Counted from the first letter of the stretch, positions 23,561 to 34,495 are shown. The stretch is 64,000 nt of DNA from Pinus tabuliformis (GCA_031772625.1 CM062815.1:914220979-914284978); one strand, 5' to 3'. A program made the numbers and translations. Notes: generated by a model not told the origin, from the sequence alone.

Positions 23561-23691
23561 TTGGCTCTAAGGGTTTATTTTGTTTGACTATCTTTGACTA
23601 ATGTGGTTCACTATGTTTAATTATTAATATTAATTAATAATATTAATAGGTGAATATGTTTGACCGAAGTTTTTGTACCATTCTGACATCA
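23561..23691. other. AT-rich flank with a direct repeat
   Basis: Holds tgtttaattattaatattaa and about 60 bp around it (23608-23667), which recurs as tgtttgattattaatattaa at 25150-25208, on the other side of the copia remnant. Confidence 0.5.
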
Positions 23692-25129
23692 TGTTAAATT
23701 GTAGCAAGAAAAGGCTTCATTTGACTTGTGCCTTAGTCTAATGGAGAAATTTGAATTTACACATCAGCAGGATGACTTGAGTTGCAATTACGAGGAGTGA
23801 CATGGCTTTGTCACTTATTTAATTCAATTAATTCGAGTTTGTGGGCAAGAAGTAGAGTTGTGCATGCGTTGATTACTAAGATCTAGAAATATAGCTGAGT
23901 TATAGTTAGTGAAACTAAGTTATCCAATTTCTAGTCATGAATAGAGTCAGTAGGAGTTCAGTTGAGTAGTTGTAACTATTGTCAACTCACTGATTTCTCA
24001 GTTAACTAGTCAATCAGCTAAAAATAACCCTATTCATGCATGTAATTCGAATTGCCTACTTGAGTGGAGGAAAAGGCATAAATGTAATAATTATTGTATA
24101 CTAGTGAGCGTACATTATTTTCATGTAGTAGGTGGGGATTTTCTCTTGGGAATTGCGCAAGCAAGTAAGGGCTTCTCCTATTCTTTAGGAGCTAATTTCC
24201 CGAGGAATTGCACAAGGAAATAGGAGAAGCAAGAGGTCAAGATTTGGCTAAGTATTTTTCAAAATAGTCTTAGGAGGAGGAGATCAATATTGAAGTGCAG
24301 GTTGAGCTTCAAGGATTGAAGCTGTCATTGTAATATATCATTGTCTCGTCTGATGTAATTCAAAATGAGGAGGGGTTTTTCCCAATTGGGTTCCCCAGTA
24401 ATAATATTGTGTTCATTGTGATTGAATGATTATAAGTGTTTCTATTTTAGGTTTTCCCTTCCGCAAATTGAGTAGAATAATTTTTTGTCTATTGATTTCA
24501 TTAGCAGCTGCAAATTTTGAGCCATTTCTACATGGTATCATAGCTATTGAAAACTATATAGAAACCATATTCCAGAGATTCTCTCAGAAAATTTTGGAGT
24601 TGCATAGTTTGAGGAGAAAAATTTCTTCAATGCATGAAAAATGTCTTTCAATGGATTGAGACTTGAGTATTCATTGGACGAAAGCTCAAATTTATGTGCT
24701 TGGAAAGACAAGACGAAAGTTGTGTTGGGAGACAATGGAATATTAGAATACACAAAACAGATATTCCAAAACCAATGACATCATATGCACAAGAGCTGGC
24801 AAGGAAATAGGAGAAGCAAGAGGCCAAGATTTGGCTAAGTATTTTGTAGAGCAGTCTTAGGAGGAGGAGATCAATATTGCATTGCGGGTTGAGCTTGAAG
24901 GATTGAAGTTGTCATTGTAATAGATCATTGTCTCATCTGATATAATACAAACAAATGAGGGTTTTTTCCCAGTTGGGTTCCCAAGTAATAATATTGTGTT
25001 CATTGTGATTGATTGATTACATGTGTTTCTATAATATGTTTTCCCTTCCATAGATTGAGTAGAAGAAATTTGTGTCTATATATTTCAGTCTCATTTCATT
25101 AGCATCAATTTTTTTTAGCCATTTTTACA
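23692..25129 (+). mobile_element. short copia remnant
   Basis: A likely LTR (about 23692-24532; TGTTAAA...CTACA) is followed at once by TGGTATCATAGC (24533-24544), close to the initiator tRNA-Met primer site TGGTATCAGAGC. A short gag start (GLRLEYSLDESSNLCAWKDK-like) reads at about 24650-24790. Sequence equal to the last third of the LTR (24214-24532) recurs at 24801-25129. The element is clearly only a remnant, with nearly all its interior absent. The outer flanks do not show a clean target duplication. The left boundary is inferred from the TG start and is uncertain. Confidence 0.65.
24533..24544 (+). promoter_or_regulatory. primer binding site of copia remnant
   Basis: TGGTATCATAGC, one base from the standard plant copia site, directly after an LTR end CA. 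It shows that the duplicated block 24214-24532 / 24801-25129 is LTR sequence. Confidence 0.65.
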
Positions 25130-25324
25130 TGTCACGACATGTTTGATTATTAATATTAATCAATAATAATAATAAGTGGTTATCTTTAACTGAAGTTGAA
25201 GATGGTTGATTGTCAAACATAGTAAACCACATTATTAAATATGGTTGACCACATTTTATAATATCACATTGGCATAAATAAATTTATATACAATTTTGAT
25301 GTCACAATATTATTATAAACCTAA
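25130..25324. other. AT-rich spacer
   Basis: Contains the second copy (25150-25208) of the 60-bp repeat that also flanks the remnant on the left. No gene seen. Confidence 0.5.
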
Positions 25325-25955
25325 TATTATAATAAAACCTAATTTTCATAAACCTAATATTATAATAGAATTAATTATAATAAACCTAATATTACAATAA
25401 AACCTAATAATATTATAATATACCTAATTATTTAATAACAATTCACAAAATATAGATAACATAGGTAATTTTCAATGTGGCTTAAATATATTATTTCAAA
25501 CAGGTTTTCATAGATCTTTAAAAAAAAATCAATAGGAACAAAAAATGTATGAAAGACAGATTGAGAAAGTAGTTAATATATTTTACACTTAAAAGATAAA
25601 AATAAAAAATTGAGGTTTCACACTTTAAATAAATGAAGTTTTTGAAAGTATGATATTTTTGGTGGCGGGGAACGATATTAAAAATCCCTTAATGATTCTT
25701 GGGGGTGAAGCTGAAAATAAAGATGGGAATAGGGAAGAGGTTTCTTGACCATTGCACATTTCTAAACTTCTAATACTATTTATTTCCCGAAAAAACTATA
25801 ATAACCGTTAAAAAAAAAATGAAGTTATTGAAAATGTTTTTCCATTGCACAGTAACATTGAAGAACATCAACTCTATGAAAAGACATAACAATGCTCACA
25901 TAATATCGCTGCTTGGTTATTAATTAAATTTTCATATTGCAATGTGTAATGCCTC
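25325..25955. repeat. local repeat, copy B (uninterrupted)
   Basis: Second copy of the sequence that in copy A (1-37, 9953-10197, 20739-21056) is split by two LTR elements. Here the joint equivalent to the array insertion reads ttaataacaattcacaaaa (about 25431-25450), and the joint equivalent to the giant-LTR insertion reads ggcggggaacgat (about 25662-25680). Similarity is roughly 80-85% by eye. It has no coding potential and its nature is unknown: it may be an old dispersed repeat, a segmental duplication or, since both copies are in the same direction, an old LTR pair. Confidence 0.75.
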
Positions 25956-26380
25956 TTTGCACTACACATTGGCAATGTGTAATGTGTATATACCAAATTT
26001 ATGGCATTCTATGCTTTGGATCAAATTTGGTTTATGCCATTCAGGACAGCTTGACTATTCCTTCAAATTCTACATGCGAACACAGAGATAAACACAACAG
26101 TAAATCATTAACAGTAAATCACAGAGATCCTGAAAATTTTAAAGAAAACATTTTCGATCGTATCAACGAATCTCAAGCCACATAAACTAAGAAACCCGAA
26201 TTACCTATCCATGCATGTAGGCTTCTATGTGGGCTCGTGACCCATCGGGTGGATGGCGCCTTCATTACTAGGAAATAGTCGAGCACATGCATTTATCTTC
26301 CATTCCATGCATTTCTACCCATATGATTTGTGGTTGAATAGGTGGGTGAGCCATCCCAGTGTTACAAAGATTTAATCCAA
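25956..26380. other. intergenic, no gene seen
   Basis: One open frame (25937-26185, plus, 82 codons) has no recognisable domain and overlaps the local repeat. It ends with ctatg (26381-26385), the target duplication of the next element. Confidence 0.55.
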
Positions 26381-26385
26381 CTATG

Positions 26386-27366
26386 TGTTGAAATATTAAT
26401 TTCAACCGCATTTACTGCAGCGTGGTTTGGCAAAACCACCCAGACTTCCCCGCACCACCATTCGCAAAAGGTTGTTTTCGTCAGAGGGCCTCCGAAACAA
26501 TCCGTTGCTGCCACGCGTTCAGTGTACAACTCCGAAACCACCAACTCCCCGGACGTTAAAAGTCGTTTGGCTTGTGTGAGGTTGGTGTGCGAATTGTGTC
26601 CGATCAGGTCAACGGACAAAGATCTTAGTCAACCTGCCAGAACATTAGTTTTGTTTTTACCGTCGTTTTTTTTTATTTAATGTATTTAATGCACTGTCAT
26701 AGTCATAGGTAAAAGTTGGTAAACGTTTTTAATTTTATTGTTTTTTAAATTTACGGAAGTATGGGTAAGGTATCGTAAGTGATATGTTTTGGTTTTGATG
26801 TGTTGACTTTGTAACTTGGAAAAACACACGGGGATGAAAAAAAAACACAAAGCACTGCATGCAAAAGTAAGTGTAATGTAATATGTAATGAATGAGATGA
26901 AAAGGGCTCGCAGCAGCGAATGAAGAATAGGGGAAGCAATAGCGAATGGTGAATTGTATGGTGCAGGTAAATTTTTTTTGGTAAATGTAATGTAAGAAAA
27001 CCTTACAGCATATGTAAAAATTGGTTTTTACAGCAGTATGTGTAAAATATTTTTACACCAGTAAATGTAAAAGTTTTTTTTTTCAACAGTAAAATGTGAA
27101 TGAAGATTTTACACAGCACTGTAAAAATCATTTGTAAAAGAGAGACAGAGTATTTTGTTTTGGTGAAAGTTCTTGTGTAAATCCCTCTGAGAAAGAGGAA
27201 GAAAATTGTATCAGACCTTTTATGAATCAATACAAGTTTATTATGGGTGTGAAAAATCTCTGTTCTCAGAAATTTTTTGAAGCTTCCCTGTGTTAAAGAT
27301 CCTATGGCACACAAACAGAGTATTTCCTCTGTTCAATATTTGTTTGAAATTCAGAAATTTCCAATA
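26386..27366 (+). repeat. copia 5' LTR
   Basis: 981 bp. The part 27000-27150 is full of TGTAAAA and TTTTACA, which can pair as hairpins, just before the R/U5-like end. The pyrimidine-rich U3 end and GTATCAG-type polyadenylation context were not resolved. Confidence 0.93.
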
Positions 27367-27378
27367 TGGTATCAGAGC
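27367..27378 (+). promoter_or_regulatory. primer binding site
   Basis: TGGTATCAGAGC, exact match to the standard plant copia site complementary to initiator tRNA-Met, directly after the LTR. Confidence 0.93.
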
Positions 27379-27570
27379 AGGCTTAGGCTCTTTGAAGGTG
27401 TTCAAGAAGCTGAAGGGAGGAGTCTTTTGTTGCAGCAGTAAATCTTCTCCAGCAAAGTGAAGTTTCAGGCAAAAGATTCAGGTATTCCTCAAAGTTTTTT
27501 TTGAGTTATTATTGAAGAAACAATCAGTGTTTTAAAATACACAGTCAAGAAATTGAAGCATAGTTGAGGA

Positions 27571-28510
27571 TGCGAGGAATGGCTAGCACAAGCACTAGCA
27601 TTGGTATGTTTAACACCCAGTTCCCACAGTTTAATGGGAATAACTATGAGTACTTGTCAATAACCATGAGAGCTTTATTTGTCTCACAAGATCTATGGGA
27701 CCTTGTTGAATCTGGTTTTGAAGAACCAGCAGATGAAAATCAGTTTAATAGATTAACTCAGGGAGAGAAGGATCTATTGAAGAGTAATAGGAAAAAGGAT
27801 TCTAAAGCCCGTGTATTGTTGTATCAAGCAGTGGATCAGAGTGTGCAGCTAATACATCCAAAGAAATATGGCAAACTCTCAAGACAGCCTATCAAGGCAT
27901 GGAGAAAGTGAAGACAGCAAAACTACAACTGCTGAGGAAAGATTTTGAAAATCTGAGCATGAAGGAGTCAGACACTATTGACTCATTTTTCACACATGTA
28001 ATTGGTCTGGTCACACAGATGAGGACTCATGGAGAAACCCTTGAAGAAATGAGGATTGTGGAGAAACTGTTGAGGGTCATACCCTCAAAGTTTGATGTGA
28101 TTGTCACCACCATAGAAGAGACAAAGGATCTCTCAAACTTTTCAGTTGATGAGCTTCATGCATCACTGATAACACATGAGCAGAGGTTGATTAGAAATGA
28201 AAATCATCTCTAGAGCAAGCCTTTAAGACCCAGATGTATTTTGGAAGAGGAAGAGGTCAAGGCAGAGGAAACAAGAGAGGAAGAGGCAAAAGCCAGAACA
28301 GAGGTGGAAGGAACAGTCCAGCAAATGCTCAAGGAAGAGGCAGCAATCCAAATCAGAACCAAGGCCAAGGCAGCAGCCAACAAAGAGGACAACATCATGC
28401 TCAAAGACAAAGGTATGAAAAATCCAATGTCCAATGCTATTATTGTAAAAAATATGGGCATTATGCCAGTGAATGTAGGAAGAAGCAACATGATATGAGT
28501 AATAGACAAA
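27571..28510 (+). CDS. copia gag with zinc knuckle (fossil)
   Basis: Gag region: FPQFNGNNYEYLSITMRALF and QDLWDLVESGFEEP near the start are the typical copia gag N-terminus; FDVIVTTIEETKDLS and SVDELHASLITHEQRL are the end of the capsid-type core. A Gly/Arg-rich linker (GRGRGQGRGNKRGRG) leads to the CCHC knuckle CYYCKKYGHYASEC near 28440. It packages the element RNA into cytoplasmic particles. The region carries part of the element's few breaks. Confidence 0.9.
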
Positions 28511-28559
28511 ATGCAAATGTCACTAGAGAAAACATCAACCAAGATAATGTGTTGTTAGC

Positions 28560-30069
28560 TTGTAACATGGCTGAAACAAACAGTGAGGACATATGGTTTT
28601 TAGACTCAAGTTGCAGCAACCATATGACAGGAAACATATCCCTCTTTTTTTCCCTAGATAAAAATATGAAATCAGAAGTCACACTAGGAACTGATAGCAA
28701 AATTTCTGTTATGGGAAAAGGAGAGGTAAAAATATTTACAAAGCAAGGAGAAAGGAAAACCATAGCAGATGTCTACTATGTCCCTGGAATGAGGTGTAAC
28801 CTCTTGAGTATTGGACAACTTGTCCATAAGGGGTACAATGTTTTCTTTGTGAATGATGTGTGCACTATCATGGATAGAGCACCCAGCAATCGATGCATTG
28901 CTGAAGTGAAGATGACAAGGAACAGGATGTTCCCTCTTAGAATCAGGGCAGATTTGAAAAACAAAGATGTAATTGCTGCAGTTACCCAAGAGGCTTTCCA
29001 AAGCGTGCCAAAGGATGGAAATTGGTTGTGGCACTTGAGATTTGGACATCTCAACTTTGGAGGTCTTAACTTATTGAGCAGAAAAGGGATGGTAAGAGGA
29101 TTACCATTGATAGAGAAACCGGACAGCCTTTGTGAAGGTTGCATATTGGGTAAACAACACAGAGAAATTTTTCCATCAGGTAAAAGCATAAGGGCAAAGG
29201 CACCCTTAGAGATTGTCCACTCAGACTTATGTGGACCAATGAAAAATCCATCATTAGCAGGCAGCCAATATTTCCTAACATTTATTGATGACTTTACAAG
29301 AAAAACTTGGGTATATTTTCTTAAAAACAAAAGTGAAGTGTTTGAAAAATTCCGAAATTTCAAAGCACTTGTGGAGAACCAAAGCGGGCTGCATATAAAA
29401 GTTTTGAGAACTGACAGAGGAGGTTAGTATATCTCCAAGGAGTTCCTACGGTTTTGTAGAGAAAATGGAATTCACAAACAGTTTACAGCTAGGTACACCC
29501 CACAACAAAATGGAGTTGCTGAAAGGAAGAATAGGACCATCATAGATATGGCGAGGAGCATGCTGAAGGCAAAGCATTTGCGAAATGATTATTGGGCTGA
29601 AGCTGTAAATTGTACAGTGTATATTTTGAACAGGTGTCCTACAAAAGTAGTGTTGAACAAAGTGCCGGAAGAAGCATGGAGTGGGAGAAAGCAAGGTGTC
29701 ACCCACTTGAAAGTTTTTGGATGTGTGGCCTATGCACACATTCCGGATCAGCTAAGGAGGAAGTTGGACAACAAAGGGGAGAAATGTATTTTCATTGGAT
29801 ACAGTGAGGAATCCAAAGCCTACAGGTTGTATATCCCATCCACCAAGAAGTTTTTTGTCAGCAGAGATGTTCAGTTCATTGAGGAGGAAGCTTGGGATGG
29901 AAGCATAGAGAAAACAGTGAATGTTAAAAGCTGTTTGTCTCATGATGAAGATGAGGAGGAGGTGGCTGAAATACATCCCCAAACAGCAGTGCCAACACAA
30001 GGACAGCAAGGAACACCATTGAGGATAAATGAAAGTACTTCTCCAAGCACACCAGAAGGTGGAAATTGA
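28560..30069 (+). CDS. copia protease and integrase region (fossil)
   Basis: The protease-type segment IWFLDSSCSNHMTG is near 28590-28630, the zinc-binding GAG-pre-integrase segment (WLWHLRFGHLN … CEGCILGKQHRE) near 29020-29165, and the integrase core (IVHSDLCGPMKNPS, FIDDFTRKTWVYFL, then [14 protein letters not shown]) from about 29210 to 29540. The integrase C-terminal region with CVAYAHIPDQLRRKLD and GYSEESKAYRLY runs to about 29900. Known roles are polyprotein cleavage and integration of the cDNA. Partly broken. Confidence 0.9.
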
Positions 30070-30147
30070 AGTGCATCTTCAAGCACTTGCACACCAACTG
30101 AAAGAGGTAAGAAATTTAGAAATCTAAGTGACATTTATGATGAAGGA

Positions 30148-31737
30148 ATGAATTCCTTGTTTTCCTTGTATTGTCATGTTGGTGATCCTATTCATTTCGA
30201 AGATGCAATTAAAGATAAGAAATGGATAGAAGCTATGAATGAAGAGATGAATGCCATAGAGAGAAACAAAACATGGGATTTGGTAGAGCTACCAAAAGGT
30301 AAAGAGGTCATAGGAGTCAAATGGGTTTACAAGACCAAGAGCAATGCTGAAGGTAAAATAGAAAGACATAAGGCAAGGCTGGTTGTCAAAGGGTACAAGC
30401 ATCAATATGGGAGAGACTATGAGGAGACTTTCGCACCAGTTGCAAGAATGGAAACCATGAGAGCAGTGTTGTCCATAGCAGCACAAAACAAATGGAAAGT
30501 CTACCAAATGGACGTGAAGTCAGCATTCCTAAATGGAGTGTTAAAGGAAGAGGTTTATGTTGAACAACCTCTAGGCTATGAGAAGAAAGGTGAAGAGCAC
30601 AAAGTGTGCAAATTGAAGAAAGCTCTTTATGGGCTGAAGCAAGCGCCAAGAGCATGGTACAACAGGATAGATTCCTATCTATTGGATAATGAATTTGACA
30701 AGTGTGAAGGAGAACCCACCGTCTACATCAAAGAAAAAGATGGTAAAATTTTAATTGTTGTCTTATATGTTGATGATGTTATTTTCACAGGTAATGATGA
30801 TCAGCTCATTGAGAATTTTAAATCAGTCATGAAAGAGGAATTTGAAATGACTGACATGGGTTTCTTGAGATACTTCTTAGGCATAGAAGTAGATCAAAAT
30901 GAAAAAGGAATTTTTATCTCACAGGCAAAATATGTAAATGAAGTGTTGGAAAGATTCCATATGCAGGAGTGCAAGGCAGCAATCACTCCCACAATAATGG
31001 GATTAAAACTCAGCAAAGAGGACAGCAGCAAGGATTTTGATCCTAGTTTGTACAAGAGTATTGTTGGCAGCCTTATGTATTTAACAACTACTAGGCCTGA
31101 CATTATGTTTGTTGTTAGTTTAATTTCCAGATTCATGGAGAGGCCAAAGGAGGCACATTGGCAGGCAGAAAAAAGAATTTTGAGGTATGTTAAAGGTACT
31201 AAAAGTTTTGGCATCTTATATAATGTCTCAGAACATTCAGATTTGGTTGGATACACTGATAGTGATTGGGCTGGAAGTGTAGATGATCGGAAAAGCACTT
31301 CCGGTTATGTTTTTCATATGGGTTCAGGAGCCATTTCATGGGCTTCTAAGAAGCAGTCCATTGTAGCATTGTCTACAGCAGAGGCTGAATATGTGGCAGC
31401 TACAGCAGCAACATGTCAAGCAGTTTGGATGAGAAGAATGTTGAGGAGTTTAGGCCAAGAGCAGGCAAAAGCAACAATGATTTTTTGTGACAATAGCTCA
31501 GCTATTGCATTGTCAAAGAATTCAGTGTTTCATAAGAGAACGAAACACATTGATACAAGGTTTCACTACATCAGAGAATTGGTGAACAATGGAGAAATTA
31601 TCTTAGAACATTGCAGGACTCAAGAACAGGTAGCAGACATTTTGACAAAGCCATTGGATCAGAAAAGCTTTGAATTTTTGAGAAAATGTTTGGGTATGAC
31701 TGATAACCCAGCAGTTGAAATTAAAGGGGAGTGTTGA
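30148..31737 (+). CDS. copia reverse transcriptase and RNase H
   Basis: Long open frame of 529 codons. Reverse transcriptase begins near residue 15 (AMNEEMNAIERNKTWDLVEL), with KARLVVKGY, YEETFAPVARM, QMDVKSAFLNG, LKKALYGLKQAPRAWY and the catalytic YVDDV box at about 30769-30783. The copia RNase H lies at the C-terminal third (TDSDWAGSVDDRKSTSGY, AEAEYVAA, DNSSAIALSKN, RTKHIDTRFHYIRE). It ends in the polypurine tract beside the 3' LTR. It copies element RNA into DNA. In plants such a frame is normally part of one gag-pol polyprotein. Confidence 0.95.
   Translation: MNSLFSLYCHVGDPIHFEDAIKDKKWIEAMNEEMNAIERNKTWDLVELPKGKEVIGVKWVYKTKSNAEGKIERHKARLVVKGYKHQYGRDYEETFAPVARMETMRAVLSIAAQNKWKVYQMDVKSAFLNGVLKEEVYVEQPLGYEKKGEEHKVCKLKKALYGLKQAPRAWYNRIDSYLLDNEFDKCEGEPTVYIKEKDGKILIVVLYVDDVIFTGNDDQLIENFKSVMKEEFEMTDMGFLRYFLGIEVDQNEKGIFISQAKYVNEVLERFHMQECKAAITPTIMGLKLSKEDSSKDFDPSLYKSIVGSLMYLTTTRPDIMFVVSLISRFMERPKEAHWQAEKRILRYVKGTKSFGILYNVSEHSDLVGYTDSDWAGSVDDRKSTSGYVFHMGSGAISWASKKQSIVALSTAEAEYVAATAATCQAVWMRRMLRSLGQEQAKATMIFCDNSSAIALSKNSVFHKRTKHIDTRFHYIRELVNNGEIILEHCRTQEQVADILTKPLDQKSFEFLRKCLGMTDNPAVEIKGEC
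31721..31731 (+). promoter_or_regulatory. polypurine tract
   Basis: ttaaaggggag ending directly at the 3' LTR start; second-strand primer of the copia element. Confidence 0.88.
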
Positions 31738-32711
31738 AATATTAATTTCAAATGCATTTACTGCAGCGTGGTTTGGCAAAACCACCCAGACTTCCCCGCA
31801 CCACCATTCGCAAAAAGTTGTTTTCATCAGAGGGCCTCTGACACAATCCGTTGCTGCCACGCGTTCAGTGTACAGCTCCGAAACCACAAACTCCCCGGAC
31901 ATTAAAAGTCGTTTGTCTTGTGTGAGGTTGGTGTGCGAATTGCATCCGATCAGGTCAACGGACAAAGATCTTATTCAACCTGCCAGAACATTAGTTTTTT
32001 TTTACCGTCGTTTTTTTTATTTAATGTATTTAATGCACTGTCATAGTCGTAGGTAAAAGTTGGTAAACGTTTTTAATTTTATTGTTTTTTAAATTTACGG
32101 AAGTATGGGTAAGGTATCGTAAGTGATATGTTTTGGTTTTGATGTGTTGACTTTGTAACTTGGAAAAACACACGGGGATGAAAAATAAACATAGAGCACT
32201 GCAGTGCAAAAGTAAGTGTAATGTAATATGTAATGAATGAGATGAAAAGGACTCGCAACAGCGAATGAAGAATAGGGGAAGCAATAGCGAATGGTGAATT
32301 GTATGGTGCGGGTAAATTTTTTTTGGTAAATGTAATGTAAGAAAACCTTACAGCATATGTAAAAATTGGTTTTACAACAGTATGTGTAAAAGATTTTTAC
32401 ACCAGTAAATGTAAAAGTTTTTTTTTCAAAAGTAAAATGTGAATGAAGATTTTACACAGCAGTGTAAAAATCATTTGTAAAAGAGAGACAGAGTATTTTG
32501 TTTTGGTGAAAGTTCTTGTATAAATCCCTCTGAGAAAGAGGAAGAAAATTGTATCAGGCCTTTTATGAATCAATACAAGTTTATTATGGATGTGAAAAAT
32601 CTTTGTTCTCAGAAATTTTTTGAAGCTTCCCTGTGTTTAAGATCCTGTGGCACACAAACAGAGTATTTCCTCTGTTCAATATTTTTTTGAAATTACCAGA
32701 AATTTCCAACA
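31732..32711 (+). repeat. copia 3' LTR
   Basis: 980 bp, paired with 26386-27366, followed by the target duplication ctatg. The TGTAAAA/TTTTACA hairpin-prone part recurs at 32350-32490. Confidence 0.93.
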
Positions 32712-32716
32712 CTATG

Positions 32717-33588
32717 GATACAAATGGTTAAATAATTTTAATGAAACTATACGTAGAATTCAATGAATGTTTTATAAATTTATTTTTGAATTTATTTTTC
32801 ACTAAATATCATACGTGATCATCCATAGCAACCACAATCAATTCTTAATCACAATTAGGTAAAAAGTTATTTTAAACATCGTTTAAACAGTGAATTTAGA
32901 TATGAAAGGAAGTTATTATTGAGAAGTTGGTTCATTGATTGAGAGAAGACAACAAGAATATGCCAATATCTTTCATTCTCAGCGATAAAATTGATATTTG
33001 TAATTAACAAAATCATTAATCTGCCCACTTCCAATAGGGAGACGCCTATCAACATAAAAAAAAAACCATTAATTATTTAACCATATTGGCTTGCTCAAAG
33101 TGGGACCATCTAGCCCAAAAGACATGTTGGACAAAGGCTTCAAATTTTCCTTTGAAGAGGCGGAGTTTTTTATATTTATGCTCTCTCTAGAGCCACTCCT
33201 TAGGCGGAGTTATTTTTATTTATAATTGTAATAATAAATTTAAATGTTTTTAAAATTAAATTACCTCAATAATGACCTAGAAAGGACATAACCTAAGTGC
33301 ATTTTGCATTGATGATGGCATTGGTGGGATTCCCCTCCCTTGCTTGCATCCGTTCATTTAATCTAGGGTTGGAATTATAAATTTATTTCACTTGTACATT
33401 AAAATTTTGGTGATAGTCATTTTTTTGTAGTTGTTAGTGATATCTATGATCATTCCTAAGTTATTAGTTTGTTCGTACATTTGGAATTTTTTATTTTCTA
33501 TAGTGAACATTAGACTTTTCCTTGAAATTTTTGGGTGATGTCACCCTGCCACCGTATCCCGGGTCCATATTTCGAGAGTATACATCAT
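32717..33588. other. intergenic, no gene seen
   Basis: AT-rich. The phrase ggcggagtt occurs twice (about 33160 and 33200). No domain, LTR or RNA gene recognised. Confidence 0.5.
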
Positions 33589-33718
33589 CCTTCCATTCAA
33601 TGTTGATTCTACTAATCAAATAGTACAAGGAAAGTACTTCTCAAAGTTAAGTTCCTTCCATTCAATTTTGATTCCACTAATCAAATAGTACAAGGCAAGT
33701 ATTTCTCGAAGTTAAGTT
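33589..33718. repeat. 65-bp tandem duplication
   Basis: Two units of 65 bp start at 33589 and 33654 (ccttccattcaat...tcaaatagtacaagg...aagttaagtt), about 90% alike. Confidence 0.85.
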
Positions 33719-33772
33719 CAACCTACTTTGAGCTCACTGTACACAACTAAAAGCACACCCTTGAAATGTGAT

Positions 33773-34027
33773 CTAACAAAAAGGAAGGCACTTGTTGTCA
33801 ATGATCACGAGCCGCACAAGTAAAAATCTATCATCGATATTTTCTATTCCTACCTTGCGATCATGGATACAAAAATGATAAACAACTTGATCACGTACTG
33901 AATAGTGTGAAACTATGGCAGTGCAAGGAATCTCTCGAATTTGATTTGACAGGCAAATTTCTTTTCTCGTGCGACCTTTGATCATCATTTCTCCATTATA
34001 ACCTAAGAATTCTCCAATATCTACACA
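33773..34027 (-). CDS. unrecognised open frame beside copia insertion
   Basis: Minus-strand frame of about 85 codons upstream of the copia insertion point. Its apparent first 14 residues come from the LTR, so the original start is unknown. The remaining peptide (GEFLGYNGEMMIKGRTRKEI, later CTAIVSHYSVRDQVVYHFCI) is rich in strand-forming residues and has six Cys. I do not recognise a family. It could be chance, or the remains of a host gene cut by the insertion. Confidence 0.2.
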   Translation of the reverse strand, partial: CVDIGEFLGYNGEMMIKGRTRKEICLSNQIREIPCTAIVSHYSVRDQVVYHFCIHDRKVGIENIDDRFLLVRLVIIDNKCLPFC

Positions 34028-34032
34028 AAGCC

Positions 34033-34483
34033 TATTAGGATATTCCGACACATAGGAAATAATTGAATACAACTTGGTCTAGTGTATAGTTAGGTAAAGT
34101 GTGTTTCTTTTGTATGTACTTTTGTAACTTACAATCCAATGGTCACGATATGTTCTAGACATGAAGTGATCCGCTGGTTCATTCTCTCCTTCGTATTACC
34201 GACACTTGATCCATGGCTTAACACCCAATTGATCCATCATCTCTATTTAAAGAGCATGGAGGGTCATTTCTTAGATGACCGTTCATGAGAGAAGCTTATG
34301 TAAATTTTCTTTCTTTTACATTAATAAATTTCCTAAAGTGGTTGCATCGGCTTAGGTTGTGGACCTTTTTTCCCTCTGAGGGTTTTAACCATGTCAAGAA
34401 TACTGTTGTACTAATATGTGATCTATTTGTGAGCAATGTCCTTTGATGTTCTATCTAAGCAACCTACCCTATAAATTTCTACA
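34033..34483 (+). repeat. copia 5' LTR
   Basis: 451 bp. A TATA-like ctatttaaag is at about 34242-34251. Ends ...ttctaca followed by the primer site. Confidence 0.9.
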
Positions 34484-34495
34484 TGGTATCAGAGC
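34484..34495 (+). promoter_or_regulatory. primer binding site
   Basis: TGGTATCAGAGC, exact plant copia initiator tRNA-Met type site. Confidence 0.93.

Larger units (their letters stand above)
26386..32711 (+). mobile_element. Ty1/copia element, structurally complete
   Basis: 6326 bp, flanked by the 5-bp duplication ctatg (26381-26385 and 32712-32716). LTRs of 981 bp (26386-27366) and 980 bp (31732-32711) start TGTTGAAATA and end CCAACA/CCAATA; they differ by about 3.5% by eye. The primer site TGGTATCAGAGC follows the 5' LTR exactly and the purine tract TTAAAGGGGAG ends at the 3' LTR. Domains run in copia order: gag, zinc knuckle, protease, integrase, reverse transcriptase, RNase H. The ends look whole; the coding part has about three or four breaks. 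It is one of the two youngest elements of the window by LTR divergence. Copia lineage not assigned. Confidence 0.96.

Noticed and set aside
28210-29363. Several minus ORFs up to 195 codons
   Set aside because: They lie antisense to well-supported copia gag, protease and integrase sequence on plus and show no domain of their own.
30148-31737. A host reverse-transcriptase gene independent of an element
   Set aside because: It sits exactly between primer site and purine tract of an element with matching LTRs and target duplication.
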